From: Nipponacmea schrenckii
Taxonomy: Eukaryota > Mollusca > Gastropoda > Lottiidae
Length of the DNA stretch: 64,000 nt
NCBI GenBank assembly: GCA_030562195.1
Contig: CM060199.1
Location: forward strand, 18,248,338 to 18,312,337
Direction of reading: 5' to 3'
How positions within the stretch are numbered: position 1 is the stretch's first letter; every line of letters begins with the position of its first letter. A program made the position numbers and the translations under genes. The notes beneath the pieces were generated by a model, which had not been told where the DNA came from, made no database searches, and saw only the letters and a program-made list of their open reading frames with translations. Shown here piece by piece: positions 47,582 to 62,100 of this stretch.

Positions 47582-50500
47582 AATACTTTAATATAAAGTG
47601 TTGAGGAATTCTAATCAGTCAAGACTGGCAAATATATCCCAGTCAAGAATCCTGATTACCAGTGTTTAATGAGATAGTAGAAGAAAAAGTGAAGATTAAA
47701 GCTGTTGAACATTGCCAGAGTAGTATTAGTGTATATACTCGACGACAAACAAACGACAAGCCAGCCGTCCTCAATTCTCAATGTAATCAATGAATCCAAA
47801 TAGAGTTAGCTCTTACTGATCAATACATGGCGTTCTGATAAAAAGGTGTTATAGCTGGTCAATAGAAGGTATATAGGCCTTGGCTATGACGTGAGTGTTG
47901 CTATGAAAAGTCTTTTATTGGAATCAGTATCTTAGTATGGATAAATGTCGTCTTGCTTTTATTTCTCATGGTAAATATCTCACAATTTTTCTTTAGTACA
48001 TTATGCAGTGTTTAGGAGAATTTGTAGAATGATTTTGTACTATGCACTACAAGGCTTGAGACTGTTTTATGAGAGTAGAAGGTATTGAAAGCAGGAATGG
48101 GAATTGGAGATTAAATGTTATTTTGACCTCCATATTCAGACGTAAATAGCTTTCTGTTTCTCTTCCTATTGTTTATACATTAGCTTCTATTTCACCCAGA
48201 ATTTTGGTGTTGTTGTTTGTTATTTTTGATGTCTGCAGATACATTAAAAGTGTGCGTCTGCAACTGACAGCTATTTTTAGACTATCTTTAAGAAAAGATA
48301 GTCATTTGGATAGAAGATGACATTATTATTATGAAGACAGTAGTTCTATTTTGAGACAGTGAGACATACTTATTTTAGGGTGGTTAGGAAGCACGAGAAT
48401 AAGTTCATTGACATTGATTTTGAACTTATGAAAGCCACATTAATACCGGGAAATGCATCCGAGATGGTAGAAGAATTATGTAATGTCTACTTGATGTAAA
48501 CAAACAAGATGTCTGCATGTCATTTAGGCATTAAAAAGAAAGAAAATTATCTCAGCACCTCTGTTATATAGTCCATATAGCTTATATTGTTTATTTGGTA
48601 TAATCATTATTTAGAATGCAATAAATACAAACAAAAACTCATGACTGGTCATTGTGGTTCATTTAATATAGAAAAGATCCTTAAGAAAATCAAATGAGAA
48701 TTATTAAAACTTGAAATTTGCCTTACCATGGGATATGATGAATAGTTTGAATATATTGTATGTCCTTCATATGACTTTACAAGCAAGTAGCAGAAACAAT
48801 ATAATACCTAAGAAATTTTCCATGTCTACTTAAAATCAGTGTGATATTATAATGATGACCTTGTATAACAGCTGATTATCTTTTGTGTTTTTATTACAAC
48901 TCTACTACCTTTTTATTTTGTGCACTGGATGCAATAATATCCTTGCTTAAATTTTCTATAGGAGATGCTTCAACTGACCTAAGTTTTTGTATCTATAATA
49001 CTTTAATATTTTTTATGTTTTATGTACAAGATGCTGGCATATTCCGAACTAGGTATTGTGATGATGTTTTAGTTAGGTTTTGTGTAATGGATGTATGAAT
49101 ATTCTTAATTTGTGTTTAGGATGCTTTGATATCCTTCTTTAGGTTTTTTGAACCAGGTATATGAATATACTAGATTGTGTTAGGCTTTGTGTAATGGAAT
49201 AGTTGGGATATCTTCAAAAGGTTTTTGTAGATAGGATGCTTTGATATTATGATTCAGGTTTTTTTTAATGGGTACCTTTAATATGTTTTTATAGGTTTTG
49301 TTTTTTGGATGCTTGATTTCTAATTCCTGGTTCACTTAGAATCCACTGTATATTCGATATTTACATATTATTTTGTGCTATTTAATAAACATAGCCTTGC
49401 AACTGCTGATTCTGTTGTTTGGTCATGATTTGAGATGATTGACAAATGATGAAAATCAAATAGCACCAATAATCTAGAGTTGCTTATTTCATAAAATATG
49501 GAAATGTCTTTTTGTACTTTAGCTTAACCTGCTTTAAAACCTTCTCAGAGATAACATATTAATTGTCTGAAATATTTTAAAACTATTGACAAGGTTGTTA
49601 ATTCTGGATTCAAGGTCAACTATTTCTGTATGTTTCTTTAATTATCTGTTATTTTTTTATTGATTTTGTTAATATGATTATATAAGTCAGACAATGATAT
49701 TTGTGCATTATTCAAAACAAAAATACACACTGTCAGTATTATAGTTAGGTAGTTGAACTACATGTGAAGTTCTTTAGTGGAGGTTGTCAAAATATTGGCA
49801 CGTGTACACAGGTAAAATTTGAGAAAACTAAATTTGATGTTTCTGATTGTTTGGTTATTTTTTTATTATGCTGTGATATAAGGCAGTATTATCGAAAAAA
49901 AAAAAAGTTTCAATTATGATAATTATTACTAGACACTGTTGATAGTTTACAGTTGGATTCTAGTGTAGTATGGTCTTGTCAGTCAACAAGACATCATTTA
50001 AAAAATGTCTGATTCTTTTATTTCAAATTAACAGCCCTGTTGTAAACACAAATTTTGTCTGACTTGCATTATTAAAATTTTGTATTTAGTCTACCTGATA
50101 GAAATCAATGCTGTAGCCATCTTGTCAAAACAACAACCCTGTCATACTTCCTTGACACTTCCTTGACACTGGAATTACAAGTGAGGGAAATTCAGTATTC
50201 ACACTAAAATATTGTACATTTGGAATTTGTCCTTGCATCTTTTTAAGAAATATCAGCCCATTAATGCAAATCACTCTTCATAGATGTATTGTTCTTATTT
50301 CTACACCTCTAAAAGGAAGTGTAGTGGACTGTGTTTCATACATGTTAATAGGAGCATGCGAAAACCCATTTCAAGGATACAATGATTTAAATTGCATATT
50401 TAGACATTTGATATGCATGTATTTATACACTCAGGATTTATTTTAAGTGGTTTAACATTTCAATGTATTATAAAACAAAGTGTAGTGGGCTATGTTGAAT

Positions 50501-50999
50501 ACAGGTAATTTAGACCATGTACAAACCTGTATTCGAAAGACAATGGTCTGTTGCACAATAATTGAAAAATAAACCATTCAGTTTTCATTTAAAAAATGAG
50601 GCATTTACCTTTTTCACTTTCATTATGCTAAAGCCTTTGTGCTGTGAATTTCAAAGTTCTTTTGTTTCGATTTTGTTCATTAATATATTAATTTGACTGT
50701 TGGCTATAATGCAGAAATATTTTTCAAGATGACTTGGTCATAGTAAAAACAACAGGACAGGGTATTGGAGCTGGAGAGAGATGTATTCAATCTATAACTC
50801 TATATAGCTGACTATTGATTTATTAAATATGGTACTTGTTAGATAAACTGGGTCAAATAATTTATTCCAATTTTTACTAGCACACTAAACAACTGTGAGA
50901 AATACTAGGGATGTTATAGCATATTAACAATAGACTTTTATTTTGTTATCTTACATAGCCGACTTATGTGTGTAGAATTGAATTGTTTTCATGTTTACG
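47582..50999. other. Non-coding, weak internal repeats
   Basis: AT-rich, probably intronic to RasGRP. Between about 48900 and 49330 the words GGATGCTTTGATATCC and GGTTTTTGT recur irregularly, suggesting an old tandem repeat. A direct repeat CTTCCTTGACA occurs twice at about 50148-50170. No supported gene. Confidence 0.35.
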
Positions 51000-51545
51000 G
51001 ATTTTACTATATAATGAAACAGTGTAAATTTTTATGGATAACAATTTACTTAATTGACATAAACATGTGGTTTATATTTTATTCATAACAAATACAAAAG
51101 CTCTCTTTATTGTGGCATACAGGTACATAGTATAATTCTTCAGAACAATTGCTGATTGTGTTTGAACATTACCTATGAGGAGTATTTTATGGATAACAAT
51201 TACTTGCATGCAGATGAGTAAATAAGATGGGGTGTTCAACTAATAAGCTTGTATTTATAACAATAAATGGTGTTGTCAACTTATTGTGTAAGTAGTCAAA
51301 TTCATAACAATTACTCAGATGATTGGTGGTGTAAAAAAAATTACTTAATTTATGGTAACTACATAACCAAGTTTTGTTTTGAATTATTTGCAAACATTCA
51401 ACATCATAACAATTAATGGTTTCTTTCTTGTAAGTTATAAATTTATGGATAACAATTAGAAGTTTCATCTTTGATATAACCTAAGTTAAAATGAAGGTTA
51501 TTGATATAGCGTAAGTTATAAATTTGAGGATAACAATTATATGTG
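51000..51545 (+). repeat. Degenerate repeat with ATAACAATTA words
   Basis: GGATAACAATT or ATAACAATTA occurs near 51038, 51191, 51303, 51403, 51445 and 51528, with partly similar flanks (TATAAATTTATGGATAACAA against TATAAATTTGAGGATAACAA). It looks like an eroded tandem array with variable unit length. Confidence 0.45.
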
Positions 51546-51644
51546 CCAATATGTATATTATATAACATGTTATTGTATCATTGACATTTGTTATACTTAT
51601 GTGATGCTGTTTGCAATTTTATCAACTTATAACATTGAGTTATT

Positions 51645-52925
51645 ATATTCCTATTTGAGCAATATTTAGATTGCTGAGTTGTCTTCTTTTATCAACTGAT
51701 TACCCTGAGTAGATTTAGATTGCTGAATTGTATTCTTTAGCAACAGATTACCCTGAGTAGATTTAGACAGCTGAGTTGTATTCTCTTATTAACTGATAAC
51801 TCTGAGTGGATTTAGATTGCTGAATTGTATTCTTTAGCAACTGATTATCCTGAGTAGATTTAGATCGCTGAGTTGTATTCTTTTACTAACTGATTATCCT
51901 GAGTAGATTTAGATTGATGAGGTGTGTTCTTTTATCAACTGTTAACCTTAGTAGATTTAGATTGCTGAGTTGTATTCTCTTATTAACTAATTGCCCTGAG
52001 TTGATTTAGATTGTTGAATTGTATTCTTTTATCAACTGATTATCCTGAGTAGATTTAGATTGCTGAGTTGTATTCTTTTACTAACTGATTATCCTGAGTA
52101 GATTAAGATTGCTGAGGTGTGTTCTTTTATCAACTGTTAACCTTAGTAGATTTAGATTGCTGAGTTGTATTCTTTTATTAACTGAATACTCTGAGTGGAT
52201 TTAGATTAATGAGTTGTATTCTCTTATTAACTAATTACCCTGATTATCCTGAGTAGATTAAGATTGCTGAGGTGTGTTCTTTTATCAACTGTTAACCTTA
52301 GTAGATTTAGATTGCTGAGTTGTATTCTTTTATTAACTGAATACTCTGAGTGGATTTAGATTAATGAGTTGTATTCTCTTATTAACTAATTACCCTGAGG
52401 AAATTTGGATTGCTGAGTTATATTTTCTTTTTAACTGATTACTTGAGTAGATTTAGATAGCTGAGTTGTATTTTTTTATTAACTGAATGCTCTGAGTGGA
52501 TTTAGATCGCTGAGTTGTATTCTCTTATTAACTGATTGCCCTGAGTAGATTTAGATTGTTGAGATGTTTTCCCCTATTAACAGATTTCCCTGAGTAAATT
52601 TGGATTGCTGAGTTATATTTTCTTTTTAACGGATTACTTGAGTAAATTTGGATTGCTGAGTTATATTTTCTTTTTAACTGATTACTTGAGTAGATTTAGA
52701 TAGCTGAGTTGTATTTTTTATTAACTGAATACTCTGAGTGGATTTAGATCGCTGAGTTGTATTCTCTTATTAACTGATTACCCTGAGTAGATTTGGATTG
52801 CTGAGGTGTATTCTCTTATTAACTGAGTTGTATTTTTTTATTTACTGATCTGAGTAAATTTTGCTAGCTGAGTTGTTGTCTCTAATGGACTTATTATACT
52901 GAGTAGATTTTGATTACTTAGCTCA
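51645..52925 (+). repeat. 49-bp minisatellite with higher-order duplication
   Basis: About 25 units of roughly 49 bp, consensus AGATTTAGATTGCTGAGTTG, TATTCTTTTATTAACTGATT, ACCCTGAGT. Two consecutive blocks of about 155 bp (from about 52087 and 52244) are nearly identical over several unit variants, including GATTAAGATTGCTGAGGTG and GGATTTAGATTAATGAG. This shows a multi-unit duplication. It ends about 130 bp before the first RasGRP coding exon. Confidence 0.9.
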
Positions 52926-53071
52926 CTTTAGGTCCATCACATTTTACTTTTTAAATTGATACAGATAGCTGGTTCTCAAGCTAATATCTACACGATGAAA
53001 ATAATTTTATTCAAAGTGAGATTGTCTTCATTTTCATTTATTTTTATCTTTTCAGATTAGGTGCGATTTGA

Positions 53072-53194
53072 ATGTGCCTAAAGGAGGCCAGCACCACTCA
53101 TGCAGGTGGTGGGCCACTAGGGGGGGTTGTGTTTAATGGAGGAGGAGAAACCAACAGCTGTAGCTGGGGTGTGTATTCGATCAGCAACACCTGA
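53072..53194 (+). promoter_or_regulatory. Upstream ORFs in the RasGRP leader
   Basis: In the exon that starts at 53056, two ATGs precede the RasGRP start. ATG 53072 opens a 40-codon frame out of phase with the protein and ends at TGA 53192-53194, overlapping the main start. ATG 53100 opens a six-codon frame ending at TAG 53118. The main ATG (53136) has a weak context (T at -3, G at +4). Such an arrangement usually lowers translation. Whether every transcript includes this leader is unknown. Confidence 0.5.
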
Positions 53195-56100
53195 CAGATT
53201 AATTCAACTTTGTGTAGAACATTTTGGTAAGTATTTTTTTTCCATATTTAAACAGACTTGACTAGCCAGCTAGACAGTGTACTATTACTTTTCTGCTACC
53301 ATAAACTCTACAATATACATTTACAGTACATTTAAGTGAAGTGGTACCTTTTTCTTGTCAGAATATGGACTGACTAAATAGAACAATTTTATGAATTACT
53401 ACAATGTGCCTCATTATCCCCCTAAAGTTTCAGAATAACGCACAAGTTAAAAACCCTGGATATGATAGAAGATTTATTTCAACTGATCATGACCCTTTAG
53501 ACCTGAGGATGTTTGTCACCAAGCACTAGACAGCACCTACAAAAATCAATACATCTGTTACCATATTACATTATGTGGCTTGTTTTGGGATTGATTGTTA
53601 CATGAGAAGAGAGGTTATTCAACCTGGCTGACATTACTTTTTTTAAATTTAAATATTTCATTTTGTACTACCGTCATAAACATGAGATCAATCTGATAAA
53701 AAAAAAATTTAATTGTAGTTATTTTAGTGCTATGCCATATGTTACAAATAATTATAATTTTATGAGATAAATATATTTTTTAATGTCACATGTTGATATG
53801 CTTGTAAGCATAGTTGTTACATGCCTCAAACTATAGAGGATATATGCATCAAAACATAGCAGTTAAATGCATGAAACCATATTGGCTTTATGTAAAATCA
53901 TAGAAATTATGCCAGTACATGGTTAGTGAAATCAGATCATAAACAGCTTTCAATGCAAATTACTACTTAACTGATCATTTTATGTTCTGTGGTGCATTTC
54001 CTGTTATACTGAGTATGTATTAGTCAAATGTCAATGTTGAATTGATCTTTTGATGGTGTCATACCATACATTCTTATGAACTCATCTTATAACATGACTG
54101 CAACAGCCACCTTTTTTGGAACAGTCATGGTAGTTTGTTGATGCAGCGATTTGAATAGAGTGCAGGCTACCAATTCAGCTAATGGTATTCTGTGATAGGA
54201 AAGTCTTTAAACCATAGACTTTTGGAGTCAAGGTATAAGACAACATTGGTAATAACTGACATTGTGAAGATACATTCCATACAGGCCAAATCAATATAAA
54301 GGGATTAATTCATCGAATTATATTTATATATTATGGTATACCTGTCTATAATCAGGACATGTATCACGAGGTCACCTACATATACATTTCCAGACACATC
54401 CGACATCATTTTTTTAATATTTTGAAAAATTTTTCAAATAGTTTTGATTAAGAACTATCAGACAATAATGTATACAGATAGTTATCAGAAAACATTTATA
54501 TTTTTAATCTGATATTTTGTAGGACCAGACAAGGAATTTGATGAACATAGTGAAGAATTTTGTCGCGTATTTTTTCTCATGCATCAATGGTTTATGAAAT
54601 CAGAAGAACTTGCTCAGGCATTTATTGATTTGTATCCTTTTAATTATAACCTTTCAAGAAGAAACTGCCAGTAAGAATTTTATAGAATTTATTGGAGATA
54701 TTAGATAGCAATTAGTAACAGAATATTTTAATGATTCTCAAAGCTTAAATGTAAAATAACCTTAAAGATATATGATTTGCCAAATCTATTTCATTTTGTT
54801 TTTTCTGGTATTTTTCATCTCAATTGTGAGACTATCCACCACAATTTGTTTCTAATGACATTATTTCAACCAATCAAGACAGGTCATGTGAGACCCATTT
54901 TTTTATAACAATAACAAATTTGTGAAAAAGTGAAAGTAGATCAGAACTCAGGAAGAAAATTTGGGAGATAATTATGTAGACAAAAAATTTTTGAATTTCA
55001 CAAATATATACATGTTTATGTATGTATTTAGTATTGAAGTAAACATGCAGTATATAATGGAAGCTTACTCTAGTATTTTTTTTTATAAAAAGTTGGTTAT
55101 ATGGCCTTTTCTTAAAAAAATCTACTTGATATCCTAGTATGTGGAGGACTCGATCCCATCAGGGATGACAAAATTTCACAAAAAGTATCGAATGCATTTT
55201 TTTTTTTCTGTTAGAATTTTTTATTATTATATTTTTCATATCTTGCTATATTTTACACTTAATATTTCAGACAAAAAAAATCTTTCGAAAGCTACATCCT
55301 ATTTTATTATAAGCAATATTAGTTAATGAAATTAGGAAGTATAATTGATAACCATGTATGATTTTCATCTATGATTTAAATTCAATTAAAACTAGAGCCA
55401 CACATGGCACAGAGTGGGACTTTGCTAACGTTGCCAAATTGCAACAAATAGGCCGAAACATCTAATTTTCTGGAAGAAACTGGCCAAAGCAACAGGGTAT
55501 CTGTGTGCAAAGTTCCTTTTTGAAAAACGTTATTTCCTACAGACGTAGAGCGCTGACCGATATAAATGAAAAATTGTAAGTTTACAACTTTTGTTATTCG
55601 TTGCTGGAAATTTTACAAAAAGCGCCTTTAGAATCTGAAAAAAATAACCCTCTAAATTAATTAGGTCACGCTCTAGAGCAGTCCAAAGTTGGGAATGTTG
55701 CTGTTTTTGGGCAGCTATAAAACCGGAAGTTGACGTTGGAGGTCAAATGTGAAAGTATTAAATGATAGATAAGGTCAATGACCTTTGACCTACAAAAGGT
55801 CAAGGTCACCAATGGTCAAGGTCATGAGAAATAAGCTTCCAAAATTAGTAAAAATTAACCTATTGTCGAGAAATTGCAATAAACAGGCCGAATCATCTGA
55901 TTTTCTGGGATGAACTGGCCAAAGCAATGAGGTATCTGTGTGCAAAGTACTTTTTTAAAAAAAACGCTTTTTCCTACAGACGTATTTCCCTGACCCATGA
56001 AAAGGGTAAATTCGAAATTTACCTGGATGTGCCACGCCCATCTCATTTTTTTTAGTGTGAATCTAATCACATTCAAAATGTATATTCACGGTACAAATTT

Positions 56101-59100
56101 GAAGTTTGTGCATTTAATAGATCACGAGATATACACACATTCATTTCAAACAAACGTAAATACAGCAAATTGTTCTGTTATGTTCAAAAATCAAAAACTT
56201 CAATTTTCATTTTACAAACTTTTGTTATATATCTTTGGAAAGAGGACAAAAAGCGCATTAAGAATCTGGAGAAAATAACGCTCTAAATTAATTAGGTCAC
56301 GCTCTAGAGCTACCCAAAGTTGCGAATTTCGCTGTTTTCGGTCAGCTATAAAACCGGAAGTAGCCGTCGGAGGGCAAAGGTCAAAGTATTAACTGATAGC
56401 CGAGGTCAATGACCTTTGACCTACTAAAGATCAAGGTTATCAAAGGTCAAGGTCGCGAGAAATAAGCTTTTAAAAATTGAAAAAATTCTACCGGAAGTTG
56501 CAAAAAAGCAAAATCGAAATTCAAAAATCGGCTTCCCATAAGTTTTTCGCAATCGCATGAACTTTCCAAAAATGCAAATATCACGCAAATCGCTCTTACC
56601 GTAGAGGCCCCACAAAAAAGTGACATTTCAAGATGGTGGCCAAAGTTTCACTTCCGGTCCGGATTTTTTCTTCTTCGTTTTTTTGTCTTTTAATTTAATT
56701 ACGATCGACATCAGTTTTGTTGCGATACATCAATTACAGTACAAGTAGGTCAACCGGAAGTTTAAACCTATTTTACGTTGAAACTGCAAATGAAGCAAAA
56801 ATTTTGACTCTGCCAATGTTTTCATATACGTGACACTTGAAGGCACCTAAATTTTCAGATCATGCGGTAGCAAAGTCCCACAATTAACATGGAAATAATT
56901 TTTAGACATAACTTTAAACCTGTGCCAGTGCCCTCTGTAGAATAGTTACTGATTTCACCCTAATCTCTATTATTTGGTTATGTTTTGATAAATTATCATA
57001 AAATAAATTAATCATCCCTAATTTTACTCTTTCTTAATCCTCCTTTTTTCTTTTTTGTGTGTCAAAGTAGGTGAGCTGAAGTGTATAGATTAAATGTTAG
57101 AGAAAGCAACATTTACCATGGAACACTCTAGACATCTTTCATCTTCTCTATAACATATTTATTATATCAATCTGGTGGATAATATAAGAGGTTATATCAA
57201 TATTATGAAATAGGAGGGGGGTCTCGATCTGTTTCTACTATCACATCTTTTACTTATTACAAACCATCAGTGCTAGCTAGATTGAAATTCACTCTAAAGT
57301 AGTGAAAGACAATTTGAGAAAAGTTTATATGATCTTCAATAAAGATAAAGATTTAATTTTCAAGCATATTTGAAAGTTTTTTCTCATTTCCTTCAAATTG
57401 ATAAGTGTAAAATTATATTGATGCATCTTAGAGAATTTTGTGACCTGATAAAGTGAAAACAGGATGTAGTGTGCAATTAGAAAGTGCTGTGCGAAGTTAG
57501 TCGCATATCGTTGAGTTGAACTGTCTACAGCATTAGTTTTGTAAGGATTGGTAATCCCTGAAGGAAACTTCTCTGACAGCACCTTTATCATAATAAAGTC
57601 ATATTGTCACTTTATCACTTTATGCCTGTATCTGTGAAATGGTCGAAAAAATGAAAAGGTATCATAATCTTAACCAACGCTAGGATTGCAATGCAAAGAT
57701 ATATGATCACTTGTGAAACTCATTGAGTCACCCTGACTTCAAGTGTCCTTTATGATTTTCAAATAAAACCATTTCAAATGGCCATGTTGATCATGTTATA
57801 AACATATTCAAATGCCCTTTGAGACATGTTATTAAGAAGATGATCACATTTCAATGTCATGTTATGGGATGACTTGAGGCAAAAAGCCTTTTCAAAATAT
57901 CTTGTCTGTTTTTAACCTGAAGCCTATATGTTTAAAGAAATGCCAAAGTTTAACTTTTCTAAGGTATCCAGGCTTGTTTTATGCTGTCCTAAAGAAAAAT
58001 AGTGTATGTTGTGAAGGGTTTGAAAAGGGACATTTGGGCTGCAAGCGCATGTTTGTATGTTGGCATTAGACAGGAATTTGAATATACTGCATCATCTTCA
58101 ACTTACTAGCTTTGAGCTCTTAAATGCTGATCCAAATTTTTTCTCAGCAAGTTAAGAGCTCAATTGTCTGGCACATGTGATATAATCAGGCTGATACCAT
58201 TACGCAACTTGCTTAAATAACCCTTCATCTACTGTTCTAAGGTATTGATATATACTATCTAAGCTGCATAATAATATATCAGGCTTGTAACTAATGATTA
58301 CAAATAATGTAATTTATATTTATAAACCTGATCAACAATATTATACTAATGGGAATTATGACCTTGATCTTTGTAATGATATAATGAGATATAGTAGATC
58401 CTGTTAATATTATTGATAATAACAAAAACTTCATCAATAAATTCATTGTTAATTAACCACCTCTTACCGTTTATCTCTTAATTAACTAAATTAATTGACC
58501 GGTAGTGTGAGGAGTCTCATTGACTAAACATGATTGTTTGGTAATTTGATTTTTAATTTTTTTTTTAACGTCACTGACATATACTTAATGTCCGGCAGAG
58601 CCTATTTGCAAACTGCTGGTCATGACCGGCATATAGAGCCAAATCAACAGCTTTTCTATTCATTTATCATTCACCATTGGTTTTACAAGAAACTTTTGAA
58701 ATTGAGCTTTATCAGCTGGTAATATTTCCTGAATAGATTATTTGTGTGTGCAGATTTAGATTCTTTTGCAATAATGTGTCAGTAAATACCTTAACTGTAG
58801 TTTAGCTACCAAGGATGTGATGAAACTATAACTTGTGATATTCCATTATGTCAACATCTACCTATCAATGATGACTGTTCTATACAACAATATAAACTGC
58901 GAATATGTCTTGCAGTTCGGTAGGTTCATTCATTGTGCCTTCTTTTTATGTTTTGTCATACCTCTTGTTTAATCTTTATTAATACTACTCTGCAAGAATA
59001 TGACCTGTTTTGCAATACTTCATGCTTATGACATTAAAGATGCTACTCTGTAAGAACATGATCTCTCATACTCCTTGCATAAAACATTGTAAATGTTGCT

Positions 59101-62100
59101 TAAGGCAAATATGAACTATTTTGGTAATCTGGTCAGAAGGAATATAATGCAAAATTTAAGACAAACCAAAAAGCAGAATTATTTCACAACAAATGTAACT
59201 ACTTGTATTATTGATGAAATTTGCATTACTTTGTTTAAACTATTTCAATCAACAGGTATTGGATACAACACAACCCTGTTCACTTTGATATGGATTCCAG
59301 ATTACGTTTGGCAACCAAACGTCTGGGCCAGCTTTTACTAGCAGAAGGCAACACTAAATTAAAAGAACTTATTGATCTCTCTCAAGTGTAAGTGTACTAT
59401 AAACTATAGTCTGTTTCTCTAATAAATTATAAATACATTTTTGCAAGTGCTCAAATAGTTACTGATTTTTGCTATTTAACCATTAGATGCACTGCACATA
59501 TCATCAGATTGGTAATTGGGTTATTCTGTTTGATGGCTTTGTGATTTTTTATCAAATTTTGCATTTGGCACATAATTGGCCAACTTATGATTGATGTCTA
59601 GAAAGAGGATTTTGATCCGCGACATAGGAGTCAGATCAACAGCACTGTTCATTAATTAATCTGTGCACTAATGATGATTATGATGATAATGAATATGCTT
59701 AATGATTCCATTTTATCAATTAAACACTGCTAAAGACTTATAATTTGTTCACAGTCCATAGTAATTTTTTTTTTCTTAGATGCAATGGTACATGTATATA
59801 ACAAGAAATTTTGTGGTATAGAATCTGGGTATCTTTATGATCATTAGTCTTGGGTTGAGCATTATGTTTTGACAATGTCTTGTTGGAAAAATGTTCTTCA
59901 GATTTTGTACTTGAAATTTCTGTTCATTTATTTCAGCCCTTCATATGATTGGATGAGAAACATGTCTGTACGAAATCCTTCTAGTCATAATAGAAAAGTT
60001 TCATTAGTCTTCAACCATTTAGAACCAGAAGAGTTAGCTGAACAATTAACATATTTAGAATATAAAGCCTTCCGTAGAATACATGTAAGATTCATTTTTC
60101 TGTTTTGTTTTTCAGTGATTGCATTGAGCAATTTGGAGCAATCAGAAATGATCAGATTTTTTAATAAATATCTATAAATCTGAATGGTCAAAGATGTAGA
60201 ATAACTCATCTAAATGTATTCATTGAAAAAAAAATTATCAAAGAGTTCTCACAAAGATGAATCCTAATTGTAATATTTTTTGTGTTTTTTTTTCAGTTTT
60301 CTGATTATAAAAACTATGCAGTGACAGCTTCATTAAAAGAAAATCCTAAATTGGAAAGATCAATAGCTTTATTCAATGGGCTATCACAATGGGTGCAGTG
60401 TATGGTATTAAGTAAAACAACACCTCAACAAAGAGCTGATGTCATCACCAAATTCTCGAATGTATCAAAGGTATGCAGCTTTCTATGTGGTTTGTGAATG
60501 AAATAGCTAAATTCTTAGTTTTTTAATGTGACTGGACTGTTGGTTTGGCTTTAAAACAAACATGTATACTGTCCTGATCAGAATGTATCTGAAACAGTAT
60601 CAGGAACCATATTGCTTGAGGCAGGTTGAGACTTGATTATTCATAGAGGGGTAATTGGGTATAGTTTTGGTTAAAGTTATGAAATTGGTCGGTTATTCAA
60701 CTTGTGATGTTTTGAATTTTTCAGAGATTACGTTCATTACAAAACTTCAACACATTAATGGCAATAGTAGGTGGTTTAACACATAGTGCATTAGCTAGAT
60801 TATCTAAAACTAATGCTTGTTTACCATCAGAAACACAAAAGGTGAGTCCAATAGATAAAAGAGAGCTACAAATCTCTTGAAGATAATTTTTCATAGATTT
60901 TCATCAAGTAACTTTACTTAATCTAACAATGTTCATAAAAATAAAATATTCACAGATCTTCAACAATTGAGTTCAGTAAAACCTTTGATGTTCATTAATG
61001 AACTTTGACCTTCACTAAAATGGTGTCAATCAAACAGCCATATTTGAAAGATATCTGGGGCCTTATTCTGGAAACCTTCTCTTGATATAAGTGTTGCAAT
61101 CATCTGATTGGTCAATCACTAAAATTGATTTTAAATTCAATAATTCCATCATATAAGATTGCTGTATTTCTTCAAATTTGGATTTTAACTAATCTAAGCT
61201 TACGAGAATAAGACCATTAAATGGTTTTGTATCTAAGTTCAGATTTTGAGATATGAATGTGGTATTGGAACATTAGTTTCAAAGATCAACCCCCTTGCTT
61301 ACTAAAAGATAATTACAAAGTGTTTATTAATAATAGTATTTATAATTTTTAACATTTTCTGTTTCAGACTTTGATGGAGTTTACAGAGTTACTATCATCT
61401 AATAATAATTTTATTAATTATCGTAAAGTTTATCATCAATGCACAGGTTTTAAAATCCCTATCTTGTAAGTTGACTTATATTATTGATACAGTGGGTGAG
61501 GTCAAATCACTTGTTAGGGTTCTGTGTTAGTGTTAACACCATCTCATAACACAAAATTTAACCTCACCCAATGTCAATTTAGTCTGGCACTGGCAGTAAT
61601 GCAGGTCGGAGGGACTGACTTGGGAAAAACTTGCCCATCCTTCTTACCCCAAAAAGTGAAGAATGAAGAATGATATGAACTAACTCTAAAAATGTTTCTA
61701 TTACAGAGGAGTTCATTTGAAAGATTTGATATCTTTACATACAGCTTTACCAGATCGTGTGGAAGGCAATTTGATTAATTTCCGTAAAATGGCCCAATTA
61801 TCGTTAATGTTACAAGAATTAACAGGATTACAAAGAGTTGATAATATACCAGTAGATGCTAATATGGATCTTGTTAATACATTACGGGTAAGTGTCAACT
61901 ATTGTGAAATAATACAGATTTAAGGTATACTGTCATTATATGTGAGCTGAAAGATTGTAATAAGAGATAAGCAATTTTTTCCATCAGCTAAAGTTAAATT
62001 GTTAAATTTTAGTTTTAAAACTCGATTTTGTATTATATGATATACTAAAGAGGGGGTTTACAATTTTTTCTTTAATGGCTGCGATTTTTAGAATCTCATG

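Noticed and set aside
51000..51545. GGATAACAATT resembling the core of the lac operator
   Set aside because: Coincidence in an eroded AT-rich eukaryotic repeat; no bacterial or vector sequence surrounds it.
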